Shown: piece after piece, positions 16,037 to 23,677 of the stretch | How positions within the stretch are numbered: the stretch's first letter is position 1 | Layout of the letters: every line of letters begins with the position of its first letter | Origin: CALMEH01 sp031409875 | GTDB taxonomy: Bacteria > Acidobacteriota > Blastocatellia > Pyrinomonadales > Pyrinomonadaceae | NCBI GenBank assembly: GCA_031409875.1 | Contig: JANNYB010000208.1 | Coordinates: 1 to 25,548 of the forward strand | Reading direction: 5' to 3' | Length of the DNA stretch: 25,548 nt | Position numbers and translations under genes: made by a program | The notes under the pieces: generated by a model | Told to the model about the DNA's origin: nothing | Databases searched by the model: none | What the model saw: the letters and a program-made list of their open reading frames with translations, nothing else

Positions 16037-17326
16037 TCAAAAATTCGAGGCGACACCGGCGTTAAACGCTTCGATTATATTTAAGGTCAAAAGTCCCGAA
16101 CCGCCCGGCTGTCCGCCGTCGTTCAAGATGTCGGAATTAACGATTCCGACGGCGTAATAATCGCCCGGCAATTTTACAATCGTGGCGTGCGCTTTGCTCG
16201 TTCCGATTGGATGGTCGCCGCCCATATACGGCGAAGTGTTCCAGCCGAAATTGTTCAAAAGATTGCCGTCGTTCGCGGTCATTGACCAAACCAGACGATT
16301 TGCCGCCGCGTCGTCGTTGAACATCAAATCGCGGGTTGATTCGATGACGATTTTATCGCTCGCGGCAAAATTTGCGACATACGCCGCCAATTCGCGCCCC
16401 GTAATATACCAGCCGCCCGCCGCGTGGCACGCGCCGTCGCTGGTTTTTGAAGAATATTCGCCGCCTTTTGCCGTTGTCGTCGGCAGATTATACATTTTCG
16501 CATAAGCGATATTTTTCTTCGCATATTCGTTCGGCGCGTCGCAGCTCGGCGTAATTCCGGGCGTAATACGGGTGAAAATTGCCGCTCTCATATAATTCTC
16601 GAACGCCTCGCCCAGATAACTTTGAATCTTCGGATCGTCGGCAGCAAGTTTTTCGTCGGCGATTTTTTTATTGAGCAAGTTCAAAAACGGCTTGTTATTA
16701 ACCGCGACGAGCAAATAACCGACGGTCGTGATATTGGCGTTGGCATAATTTCTTTTGCCGTAAGCAAAAGGCTGAGTTAGATCGCTGCTCACGCCTTTTT
16801 TCAGATAATCGAAATAAACCTTGATGTTCGGGTCCGGGTCGTTGTGGATAAATCCGCCTTCGTGCTGAAGCAAATCCTTAAATTTAATCTGCTTGATGCT
16901 GGCGTGCATATTGTCCTGCCAGATTTTGGGGAAATATTGATAGACGGTTTCGTTTAACCACGAATTCATTCCGCCGCCGATTGAGTTCGGTTTCTGAAAT
17001 TTTTGCAAAAGTGCCGTGCCGCCGAAAAACTTCGCCGTGCTGCCGATATTGGCGGGCGTGTTGACGGTCATTTTCACATTGCCGTCCGCCACATTTCGCG
17101 CCAAACCGTCGGCAATTTCCGAAACGATTTGCCCTTTTTTGAGCAAAATCACTTGATAGCCCATCGCTCTGCCACCAAAATTCTTTTTGATTTCGGCGGC
17201 GAACTTTGCTTTGTCGAACTTAAGCGTGTTGTCTTCCAATTTCACTCCGCCTTGCGCCAAAGCGAACGTGGGATTTAGTAACAATCCCAAAAATAATAAC
17301 GTAACTAAAAATTTTATATTTTTCAT
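16037..17326 (-). CDS. Secreted serine hydrolase, beta-lactamase/penicillin-binding-protein fold
   Basis: 429 aa from ATG 17326, which is preceded by GAGGAG; an in-frame ATG at 17356 is less likely. Signal peptide 1 to about 24 (FALA-QGG). Residues 96-99 are S-T-A-K, the SxxK nucleophile motif (GSTAKFFGG context), and 194-196 are Y-A-N, the YxN motif. The third motif is probably HPIGTSK at 372-378, replacing the usual KTG with an H-containing variant as in some esterase-like class C relatives. C262 and C300 could form a disulfide. The family includes D-aminopeptidases, esterases and class C beta-lactamases; the substrate cannot be assigned. It is transcribed divergently from the ECF sigma gene at 17472. 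A terminator follows at 15983-16009. Confidence 0.85.
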   Translation of the reverse strand: MKNIKFLVTLLFLGLLLNPTFALAQGGVKLEDNTLKFDKAKFAAEIKKNFGGRAMGYQVILLKKGQIVSEIADGLARNVADGNVKMTVNTPANIGSTAKFFGGTALLQKFQKPNSIGGGMNSWLNETVYQYFPKIWQDNMHASIKQIKFKDLLQHEGGFIHNDPDPNIKVYFDYLKKGVSSDLTQPFAYGKRNYANANITTVGYLLVAVNNKPFLNLLNKKIADEKLAADDPKIQSYLGEAFENYMRAAIFTRITPGITPSCDAPNEYAKKNIAYAKMYNLPTTTAKGGEYSSKTSDGACHAAGGWYITGRELAAYVANFAASDKIVIESTRDLMFNDDAAANRLVWSMTANDGNLLNNFGWNTSPYMGGDHPIGTSKAHATIVKLPGDYYAVGIVNSDILNDGGQPGGSGLLTLNIIEAFNAGVASNF

Positions 17327-17373
17327 AATAATCTCCTCTGAATAAATTCGGCGCATTTTTCGCCGTTCACCAG

Positions 17374-17430
17374 TTAATGCGTTTGAGTTTGCCGAAAACT
17401 GTCATCAGCGACGAAAATATTTTTTATTTC
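17374..17430 (-). promoter_or_regulatory. Conserved upstream block of secreted-protein genes, copy 4
   Basis: On the minus strand: AAAAAATATTTTCGTCGCTG, then ATGACAGTTTTCGGCAAACT and CAAACGCATTAA. The core 17374-17405 is almost identical to that at 15927-15958. It ends 48 nt before the start codon at 17326. It sits in the 145-bp divergent gap shared with the sigma factor gene at 17472. Confidence 0.55.
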
Positions 17431-17471
17431 GTGCAAATGTGGTAAGTTTAATGTGAAATTATTTATAAAAA

Positions 17472-18044
17472 ATGGGGGCTGATTCTACACAAGAAGTTAC
17501 CGGATTGCTGCAGAGATGGAGCGATGGTGATGCTGCTGCGTTTGAAGAATTAACGCCGCTGATTTACGCCGAACTGCACCGCATCGCCAAAAGTTATATG
17601 CGCCGCGAACGCGACGGACACACTTTGCAAACTTCCGCGCTCGTCAACGAAGCCTACGTTCGGCTAATTGATTGGAAAACAGCGAAGTGGGAAAATCGCG
17701 CTCATTTTTTCGGCGTTTCGGCGCAACTGATGAGAAGAATTTTGGTTGATTTTGCCCGCAAGCGTCCGAAGATTGATAAAAAAATCGTTAATTATGTTTC
17801 GCTCGAAGAAGCATTTACCGTAACGGCGGAAAAAGATGCGGATTTAGTTGCATTAGACGAAGCGTTAAACGAATTAGCGACATTTGACGAGCGCAAAGCA
17901 AAGGTCGTCGAACTGAAGTTTTTCGGCGGTTTGTCGGTCGAAGAAATTGCCGAAGTTCTGAAAATTTCCGCCGAAACCGTCATGCGCGATTGGAAGAAAG
18001 CGAAGATTTGGCTCTATCGTGAATTAAGCGGCGAGGGTTTATAA
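17472..18044 (+). CDS. ECF-type RNA polymerase sigma factor (Sig-70_X6 / ECF-like acidobacterial subfamily)
   Basis: 190 aa. The sigma-2 region covers about residues 8-100 (AAAFEELTPLIYAELHRIAK, TSALVNEAYVRLIDW, RRILVDFARKR). The sigma-4 helix-turn-helix region covers about 128-185 (FDERKAKVVELKFFGGLSVEEIAEVL, SAETVMRDWKKAKIWL). This is the subfamily typically found beside Ser/Thr kinases in Acidobacteria and Planctomycetes, and such a kinase lies three genes downstream. No Shine-Dalgarno is obvious before the ATG. It is divergent from the serine hydrolase. The stop is followed 24 nt later by the antitoxin gene, suggesting one transcript. Confidence 0.93.
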   Translation: MGADSTQEVTGLLQRWSDGDAAAFEELTPLIYAELHRIAKSYMRRERDGHTLQTSALVNEAYVRLIDWKTAKWENRAHFFGVSAQLMRRILVDFARKRPKIDKKIVNYVSLEEAFTVTAEKDADLVALDEALNELATFDERKAKVVELKFFGGLSVEEIAEVLKISAETVMRDWKKAKIWLYRELSGEGL

Positions 18045-18068
18045 TCGAATTTGGAGGAAATCGAATTT

Positions 18069-18335
18069 ATGCAGACAAATGTGCAGGAATTTTATACGCA
18101 AAATGTTTTGCCGATGAATGAACAGGAAAGGCTCAGACTCGCGGCTTTAATTATCGGCGACTTGTCGAACGGGCAAGAATTCAAGGCGATTGATCAAAAT
18201 CAGTCACGAAAAAAAAGCAGTATCCGCGAGTTATTCGGCAAAGGACGCAGCGGCGACCCGACGGGCGCGGACAATGAAAAGATTGACGTTGATTTAGCCC
18301 GCCAATACGGTTCGACACACGAGGATGAAGACTGA
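18069..18335 (+). CDS. VapB-like antitoxin (putative)
   Basis: 88 aa from ATG 18069, which has GGAGG at 18053-18057; an in-frame TTG at 18051 would overlap this ribosome binding site and is less likely. Residues 1-40 resemble the short helical N-terminus of antitoxins paired with PIN toxins (FYTQNVLPMNEQERLRLAALII). The tail is acidic and contains DNEKIDVDLARQYG, typical of toxin-binding tails. Its TGA overlaps the toxin ATG by one base (TGATG at 18333-18337), indicating translational coupling. Assignment rests on the position before a PIN toxin plus these general features; the DNA-binding fold was not recognised. Confidence 0.75.
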   Translation: MQTNVQEFYTQNVLPMNEQERLRLAALIIGDLSNGQEFKAIDQNQSRKKSSIRELFGKGRSGDPTGADNEKIDVDLARQYGSTHEDED

Positions 18336-18730
18336 TGTTTATTGATACTTCAGGATTTTTTTGTTTATACAACGAAGACGAAATTCACCACGAAAAGGCG
18401 ATTGATTATTACGATCAAGCCCGAATCCGCATTACGACGAGTTATGTTTTAGCCGAATATGTCGCGCTTGCCCTGATTCGCGGTTCTTCGCGTCGTGACG
18501 CAATCGAGTTCAGCCGAAATGTTCTTGATGACGATGAAATCGTGGTAATCTGGGTTGATGAAATTTTGCATCGCCGCGCCGTCGAACTTTTACAGCAACG
18601 ACCGGACAAAAAATACTCTCTGTGCGATGCCGTCAGTTTTTTAATTATGCGCGAACGCGGCATCAGCGAAGCCCTGACGACCGACAAACATTTTGAGCAG
18701 GAAAATTTTATCCGCTTGCTCAAACCTTAA
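18335..18730 (+). CDS. PIN-domain ribonuclease toxin, VapC-like
   Basis: 131 aa, a normal length for VapC. Acidic residues expected of a PIN active site are visible: D4 (MFIDTSGF), E41 (TTSYVLAEY), D98 (SLCDAVSF) and D117 (LTTDKHF). PIN toxins are metal-dependent RNases that cleave tRNA or other RNA and are neutralised by the cognate antitoxin encoded just before. The gene ends 19 nt before the GTG start of the kinase, and all genes from 17472 to 21626 run in the same direction, so the toxin appears embedded in a sigma/kinase operon. Confidence 0.92.
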   Translation: MFIDTSGFFCLYNEDEIHHEKAIDYYDQARIRITTSYVLAEYVALALIRGSSRRDAIEFSRNVLDDDEIVVIWVDEILHRRAVELLQQRPDKKYSLCDAVSFLIMRERGISEALTTDKHFEQENFIRLLKP

Positions 18731-18749
18731 TCTAAAAATTTTTTTAGTC

Positions 18750-21626
18750 GTGAACGCCGAACGCTGGAAACAAATTGACGAGATTCTTGATGCCGTTTTG
18801 GAAATTCCGAACGAACGGCGTGAAGAATTTTTGTCGAAAAAATGTGGCGATGATGGTGATTTGAAACGTGAAATCGAGAGTTTGCTGAAAGTTCAAAAGA
18901 GTGCCGATAAATTTATGGAAAATTCGGCGATGAATTTGATGGCAAAGGAAATCGCGCAGAATGAGGCGGAAATTTCTTCGCCGGTCGGCAAACAACTCGG
19001 CACATATACGATTGAAAAACCAATCGGCGCGGGCGGCATGGGCGAGGTTTATCTCGCACACGACGCAAAGTTAAACCGCAAAGTCGCGCTCAAGATTTTG
19101 CCCGCCGAATTTGTTGCGGACGCGGAAAGAATCAAACGATTCGAGCGCGAAGCACGGGCGATTTCGGCTCTGAATCATCCGTATATTGTAACGATTTACG
19201 ATGTCGGCGCGGCGGACGGCATCAACTTTATCGCCACCGAATTTGTCGAAGGCGAAACAATTCGAGACTTAATCAATCGCGGCGCAGACCTCAAACAGAC
19301 GCTTTCGGTAATCTCGCAAACCTGCGAAGCACTCGCCGCCGCGCACAAAGCCGGAATCGTTCACCGCGACATCAAACCGGAAAATATAATGCTGCGTTCC
19401 GACGGTTTTGTTAAAGTTTTGGATTTCGGTCTGGCAAAACTCGTCGAACAGACGGAATTTCAGCAAAGCATTTCAAATTACACGATGAAAGGCGTAATCA
19501 TCGGCACGCCCGCGTATATGTCGCCCGAACAAGTGAGCGGCGACCGCGTTGACCAGCGCACCGATTTATGGAGCGTCGGCGTTGTTTTATACGAAATGCT
19601 GACGGGCAAAAATCCGTTCAAAGGTGAAACGCGGCAGGAAACTTTTCAAAAAATCTTATCGGAAAATCCGCCGCTCGTTTCCGAATCCAATGAAAACATT
19701 CCCGTCGAACTAAACCAAATTTTGAGCAAAGCTCTGGAAAAAGATGCCGATGTCAGTTATCAAACCGCGTCGGATTTACGAGCGGATTTAAAGCGCGTCC
19801 GCCGCGAATTCGATTCATCGTCATCCGTGAGAAACGATTCTTTAACGCAAAGTCGCAAAGTCGCAAAGTCGCAAAGAACTTTCTTATTTTTTACTTTTGC
19901 CTTTTTACTTTTGCCTTTAATCGCGCTGGCGATTTGGTATTTTGCTTTTCGACAAGCATCTTCAACCGCCGTTGATTGGAGCAAAGCGAACAATATTCAA
20001 CTGACCGAGCAAGTCGGAATCGAATACTTTCCGAGCCTTGCGCCCGACGGCAAAAGTTTTGTCTATGCGGCTGATACAAAAGGCAATTTCGATATTTTCT
20101 TTCAGCGCGTCGGCGGCAAAAACGTCACGAATTTGACGGAAGATTCGACTGCCCACGATACGCAGCCGGCATTTTCGCCCGACGGCGAACGCCTCGCTTT
20201 TCGTTCCGAGCGCAATCCCAAAGGAATTTATGTGATGGGCGCATCTGGTGAAAATTTGCGGCGCGTTGCCGATTTCGGTTTTCATCCGTCGTGGTCGCCG
20301 GACGGCAAAGAAATTGTCGTCAGCACATTCGGGCGCGATCAGCCGACAGTCCGTGCCGATGGCGAAAACGGTTTATGGATTATCAATGTCGAAACCGGCG
20401 CGAAACGCGAATTGCTCAAAGCGGAAGCCTCATTTCCCGCGTGGTCGCCTTCGGGAGGGCGCATCGCTTACTGGTTTTACACCGCCTCTTTTGGCAGACG
20501 CGACATCGCCACGATTCCGGCTGGCGGCGGCGAACCCGTTATTGTCGCCAAAGATTTTTCCGTCTCAAATTGGAATCCGGTTTGGTCGCCCGACGGCAAA
20601 TTTTTGTATTTTGTCAGCAGTAAAGGCGGCAGCATAAATTTTTGGCGCGTCCGAATTGACGAAACGAGCGGCGCGGCTTTGTCCGAACCCGAGCCGATTG
20701 TTACGCCATCAAAATTCAGCCGACACCTGAATTTTTCACGCGACGGCAAGCGAATGATTTATGTTCAGACAAATAATCAAGCCAATATTCAAGGCGTAAC
20801 ATTTGACCCGACGGCGGGAAAAATCGTCGGCGAACCGTTTTGGATTACGCAGGGCGACCGCGAAATAACGCGGGCGGAACTCTCGCCCGACGGCAAAAAT
20901 TTTGTGATGCGGATAATTCGGCGCACGCAAGACGACATCGTAATCGTCAGCCGCGACGGGCGCGACTGGCGCGACATCACCAATGACGCGCCGTTTGACC
21001 GCTATGTTCGATGGTCGCCCGACGGCAAACAACTCACTTTCAATTCAGACCGCAACGGGGGCAGCGAAGTTTGGATGTGCAATGCCGACGGCACGAATTT
21101 GCGGCAAATTACTTTTGCAAGCAAGACTGAAATCGGTGCCGGGTTTCCGGTTTGGTCACCTGACGGCAAACAGATGGCTTTTCATCGCGCAGGTCAAACA
21201 TATATTTTAGATATGTCCAAAAGTTGGCAAGAACAAACGCCCCAAACACTCCCGCTCTCCGAAAACGTCAGCGGCTTTGTCGCTTGGGATTGGTCACCCG
21301 ACGGCAAAAAACTCGGCGGCACGATTTTTGAAGGCAACGCCCGATTTCTCGGTATTTATTCGTTTGAAACAAACAGTTACACAAAAATAGCCGGAAACAA
21401 CGAATTTATTCCGGCGTGGCTGCCCGACAGTCGCCGCCTTGTTTATGGTGCTGATAATAAAATTTTTATCGCCGACATCTCAAATAGCAAAATCAGCGAA
21501 CTTGTTACGAGTCCGACCGAACAACTTCGCAGTCCGTTCGTCAACCGCGACGGGAAATTGCTTTATTACTCCGCGCACACGAGCGAATCGGACATTTGGC
21601 TTTTAGACATTTCGCAAAATCAATAA
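18750..21626 (+). CDS. Membrane Ser/Thr protein kinase with extracytoplasmic PD40 beta-propeller
   Basis: 958 aa from GTG 18750, giving the family-typical N-terminus (V/M)NAERWKQIDEI; an in-frame ATG at 18693 would overlap the toxin gene. Residues 1-80 are the usual helical leader. The kinase domain is about 86-350: GAGGMGEV loop (93-100), K115 (VALK), HRDIKPEN with catalytic D207, DFG 225-227, SPE 258-260. All key residues are present, so it should be active. TM helix 377-400. Residues about 408-958 are PD40/TolB-type blades (many W/FSPDG motifs), expected outside the membrane as sensor or binding domain. The juxtamembrane region and first half of the TM helix are encoded by tandem repeats (19846-19918). 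No Shine-Dalgarno is seen; translational coupling to the toxin gene 19 nt upstream is likely. Confidence 0.95.
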   Translation: MNAERWKQIDEILDAVLEIPNERREEFLSKKCGDDGDLKREIESLLKVQKSADKFMENSAMNLMAKEIAQNEAEISSPVGKQLGTYTIEKPIGAGGMGEVYLAHDAKLNRKVALKILPAEFVADAERIKRFEREARAISALNHPYIVTIYDVGAADGINFIATEFVEGETIRDLINRGADLKQTLSVISQTCEALAAAHKAGIVHRDIKPENIMLRSDGFVKVLDFGLAKLVEQTEFQQSISNYTMKGVIIGTPAYMSPEQVSGDRVDQRTDLWSVGVVLYEMLTGKNPFKGETRQETFQKILSENPPLVSESNENIPVELNQILSKALEKDADVSYQTASDLRADLKRVRREFDSSSSVRNDSLTQSRKVAKSQRTFLFFTFAFLLLPLIALAIWYFAFRQASSTAVDWSKANNIQLTEQVGIEYFPSLAPDGKSFVYAADTKGNFDIFFQRVGGKNVTNLTEDSTAHDTQPAFSPDGERLAFRSERNPKGIYVMGASGENLRRVADFGFHPSWSPDGKEIVVSTFGRDQPTVRADGENGLWIINVETGAKRELLKAEASFPAWSPSGGRIAYWFYTASFGRRDIATIPAGGGEPVIVAKDFSVSNWNPVWSPDGKFLYFVSSKGGSINFWRVRIDETSGAALSEPEPIVTPSKFSRHLNFSRDGKRMIYVQTNNQANIQGVTFDPTAGKIVGEPFWITQGDREITRAELSPDGKNFVMRIIRRTQDDIVIVSRDGRDWRDITNDAPFDRYVRWSPDGKQLTFNSDRNGGSEVWMCNADGTNLRQITFASKTEIGAGFPVWSPDGKQMAFHRAGQTYILDMSKSWQEQTPQTLPLSENVSGFVAWDWSPDGKKLGGTIFEGNARFLGIYSFETNSYTKIAGNNEFIPAWLPDSRRLVYGADNKIFIADISNSKISELVTSPTEQLRSPFVNRDGKLLYYSAHTSESDIWLLDISQNQ
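19846..19918 (+). repeat. Tandem repeats inside the kinase gene (8-mers, then 14-mers)
   Basis: Four 8-mers CGCAAAGT (19846-19877, last unit ending A) are followed after a short spacer by two exact 14-mers TTACTTTTGCCTTT (19891-19918), each made of two similar 7-mers. They encode the basic linker (QSRKVAKSQR) and the start of the TM helix (FTFAFLLLPL). The frame stays open. Confidence 0.85.
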
Positions 21627-21722
21627 AACAAAATGTTACTTGAATCGGCGACAAGAATCTGCCGCACTATTTTTCGGTCGGTTGAAACTGTTAGTAACTC
21701 TACTTACGCGATTTCAGTTTCT

Positions 21723-21811
21723 GTCGCTGAAAGCGACTAACATTATAGCCCAGCGAGAATCGCTGGGTCAGATGTCGAGCAAAATCCGTCGCTGAAGGCG
21801 ACGAACAAACG
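21723..21811 (-). repeat. Triple-hairpin interspersed repeat, copy 2 (inverted)
   Basis: Read on the minus strand: CGTCGC/GCGACG around CTTCA (21803-21787), CCCAGCG/CGCTGGG around ATTCT (21767-21749), TATAAT (21747-21742), and GTCGC/GCGAC around TTTCA (21737-21723). Relative to copies 1 and 3, the outer bases of stems 1 and 2 have changed on both sides, so pairing is kept. It faces copy 3 with an 8-bp gap, so the pair forms a larger palindrome. Confidence 0.85.
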
Positions 21812-21819
21812 CCATCTTT

Positions 21820-21913
21820 GATTGTTGCTCGCCTTCAGCGAGCGGGATAACTGATTGACAAAGACCTAGCGATTCTCGCTAGGCTATAATGTTGGTCGCT
21901 TTCAGCGACAAAA
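21820..21913 (+). repeat. Triple-hairpin interspersed repeat, copy 3
   Basis: Hairpins at 21827-21843, 21865-21883 and 21895-21909, with TATAAT at 21885-21890. It is nearly identical to copy 1 (4-95) except for the spacer between hairpins 1 and 2. It lies in the 444-bp gap between the kinase and the second sigma factor gene, which otherwise shows no gene. Confidence 0.85.
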
Positions 21914-22003
21914 GCAAAAATCAAAATTCGCGTAAGGTGAATTAGTAATTATCCGTTTCGGAATTTTATTGAACTTTTCAGTTTTGCCATTCGTAGAAAA
22001 ATC

Positions 22004-22009
22004 TTGACA
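22004..22009 (+). promoter_or_regulatory. Possible -35 box of the second sigma factor operon
   Basis: A perfect TTGACA lies 62 nt before the TTG start at 22071. The region 17 nt downstream (TTGTTA, TACTTT) is a poor match to TATAAT, so a housekeeping promoter here is only possible. An ECF-type promoter could not be recognised. Confidence 0.3.
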
Positions 22010-22070
22010 GAGTTAGTTTTACGACTTTGTTACTTTGGCTAAAGGCATTGCTTACTTGGAGAAATAGGCG

Positions 22071-22664
22071 TTGGAAGCACTTAAGGCAGTAGCGGAAATT
22101 TCTGGTGCGGAACTTGTTCGCAAAGCGCGGGCGGGCGACGGCACGGCTTGGGAAGATATTGTTACGCAGTATTCGCGGCGTATTTTTAACCTTGCGTTTC
22201 GTTTTACTTCGTCCGTCGAAGCGGCGGAAGATTTGACGCAGGAAGTTTTCATCCGCATCTATCGAACGCTTGAGCAATATGATCCGAAGCAAGGTGATCT
22301 TTCAAATTGGCTGATGCGTCTGGCGCGAAATTTGATAATTGATGATTATCGTCATCGGCAGAGAAATCCGCAAAATACGATGGCGGACGATGTTGAAGAT
22401 CATACATATCATTTGCGTTCGGTCGGAACTTCGGCGCACAAGGAAATGGAACGCCGTGAACTTGCCGCGCAGGTGCAAGAAGGAATTGACAAACTGCCGT
22501 CGGATTTAAGAACTTGCGTTATTTTGCGCGACATCGAGGAAATGACGTATCAGGAAATTGTCGAAGTTTTGAAAATTCCCGAAGGCACGGTCAAATCACG
22601 CATCAATCGCGGGCGTATTGAATTGGCGAAGATTTTACGGCGAATGCGCGTCGTTACGATTTAG
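22071..22664 (+). CDS. RpoE/SigW-type ECF RNA polymerase sigma factor
   Basis: 197 aa from a TTG start supported by GGAGAAA (22058-22064). Sigma-2 region about residues 35-100 (IFNLAFRFTSSVEAAEDLTQ, EVFIRIYRTL, SNWLMRLARNLIIDDYRHR). Sigma-4 region about 140-192 (LPSDLRTCVILRDIEEMTYQEI, IPEGTVKSRINRGRIEL). It is probably controlled by the double zinc-finger anti-sigma factor encoded next. The last base of its TAG stop is also the first base of a palindromic element at 22664-22805, which separates it from that gene. The regulon is unknown. Confidence 0.95.
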   Translation: MEALKAVAEISGAELVRKARAGDGTAWEDIVTQYSRRIFNLAFRFTSSVEAAEDLTQEVFIRIYRTLEQYDPKQGDLSNWLMRLARNLIIDDYRHRQRNPQNTMADDVEDHTYHLRSVGTSAHKEMERRELAAQVQEGIDKLPSDLRTCVILRDIEEMTYQEIVEVLKIPEGTVKSRINRGRIELAKILRRMRVVTI

Positions 22665-22805
22665 TTTTGAGTCCCGCCTTCAGGCGGCGCAACCATAAGC
22701 GAAGCGAAATGGTTGCTTTACGTTATATTTACTTGAATGTTTATTGAGTCGAAAAAACCGCATTGCTTCGCTCGCGGTTTGCCGTCTAAAGACGGGACTC
22801 AAAAC
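22664..22805. repeat. 142-bp palindromic element with nested hairpins (GTTTTGAGTCCCG family)
   Basis: The terminal arms GTTTTGAGTCCCGCC and the complement ending GACGGGACTCAAAAC are inverted repeats. Each arm also folds alone (CCGCC-TTCA-GGCGG; CCGTC-TAAA-GACGG). Two inner hairpins are present: GCAACCAT/ATGGTTGC with loop AAGCGAAGCGAA, and AAACCGC/GCGGTTT with loop ATTGCTTCGCTC. The loops contain the complementary 8-mers AGCGAAGC and GCTTCGCT, so they could pair. It occupies most of the 221-bp gap between the sigma and anti-sigma genes. Confidence 0.85.
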
Positions 22806-22885
22806 GGTTAAGGCAAAAATTATAGATATTTACGACTTTATGGAGAAAGATGTAAAAAAATATTTGGTCAAAGGGTTTTAGTTTT

Positions 22886-23674
22886 ATGAATTACAGCGAA
22901 GAAAAAATTATAAATTGTTCACAGTTTGAAGAAAATCTGACGGATTATCTCGACAAAACTTTGGACACAAAAACTCATAAAGCGGTGGCGACGCACGCTT
23001 TGCGCTGTCCGCTTTGTCATTCGCTTTTAAATGAAGTTAAAGATGCGGTTTCGATTTGTCACGAACTCGTTGCGCCGAAACCGCCGATGACGCGGCTCGA
23101 AGCGCGAATTTTGGCGATGACTACGCCCGAAACGGCGATGGCTTGCGCCGAATTTGAAGAACATTTGACGGATTATTTAGACGGATTTTTGCCCGCAGGC
23201 GTTTTCCACCGATGGGAACGCCACGCGGTTTTGTGTAATGAATGCACGGATTTGCCCGGCGCAGTCGTCCGCTCGATTGCGGCTTGCTACACATATAAAA
23301 TGGACGAATTGCCGCTTCCCGCAGGTTTGCACGCGAAGATTTTGCAATCAACCATCGGCACAGAAGAAGCCAAAGCCGTTAAATCATCTTGGGTTTCGCA
23401 ATTTGGCGAAATGCTTCGCGGATTGAAATTTCCAATCAGTGTTCCGCAACTTGCGCCGGTCGCAATGATGTTGGTTTTTGCGTTTTTAGTTTTTAGTCAA
23501 ACAGTTTCCGCCGATGGAACTTTGAGCGGTATTTACGAAAAAAGCTACGAATTAGCCGGACAAACTTATCAGCAAAGCGCGGACGCAGTTTTCGGCGCGG
23601 AAGAAATTCCGGCGGAAAAAAAAACGAATCAACAACCGATAGACGGTAAATTTGTCAACAACGAGGGAAAATAA
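22886..23674 (+). CDS. Membrane anti-sigma factor with two zinc-binding (zf-HC2/ZAS) modules
   Basis: 262 aa. Module 1: C11, H37, C41, C44 (HALRCPLC). Module 2: C87, H113, C117, C120 (HAVLCNEC). Both follow the H-x3-C-x2-C anti-sigma pattern with the preceding LTDYLD helix, so this is a tandem ZAS protein rather than the usual single one. One TM helix at about 188-209 (LAPVAMMLVFAFLVFSQTV), with a C-terminal extracytoplasmic segment of about 50 residues containing YELAGQTYQQSADAVFG. It is expected to hold the upstream ECF sigma factor inactive at the membrane. Its stop is followed 3 nt later by the next ATG, so these two are clearly co-transcribed. Confidence 0.9.
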   Translation: MNYSEEKIINCSQFEENLTDYLDKTLDTKTHKAVATHALRCPLCHSLLNEVKDAVSICHELVAPKPPMTRLEARILAMTTPETAMACAEFEEHLTDYLDGFLPAGVFHRWERHAVLCNECTDLPGAVVRSIAACYTYKMDELPLPAGLHAKILQSTIGTEEAKAVKSSWVSQFGEMLRGLKFPISVPQLAPVAMMLVFAFLVFSQTVSADGTLSGIYEKSYELAGQTYQQSADAVFGAEEIPAEKKTNQQPIDGKFVNNEGK

Positions 23675-23677
23675 TAA

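Noticed and set aside
21885..21890. TATAAT in the triple-hairpin repeat as a promoter
   Set aside because: No -35 box at proper spacing (TTGACA at 21855 is 24 nt away in one copy and absent in the others), and the hexamer is part of the repeat unit.
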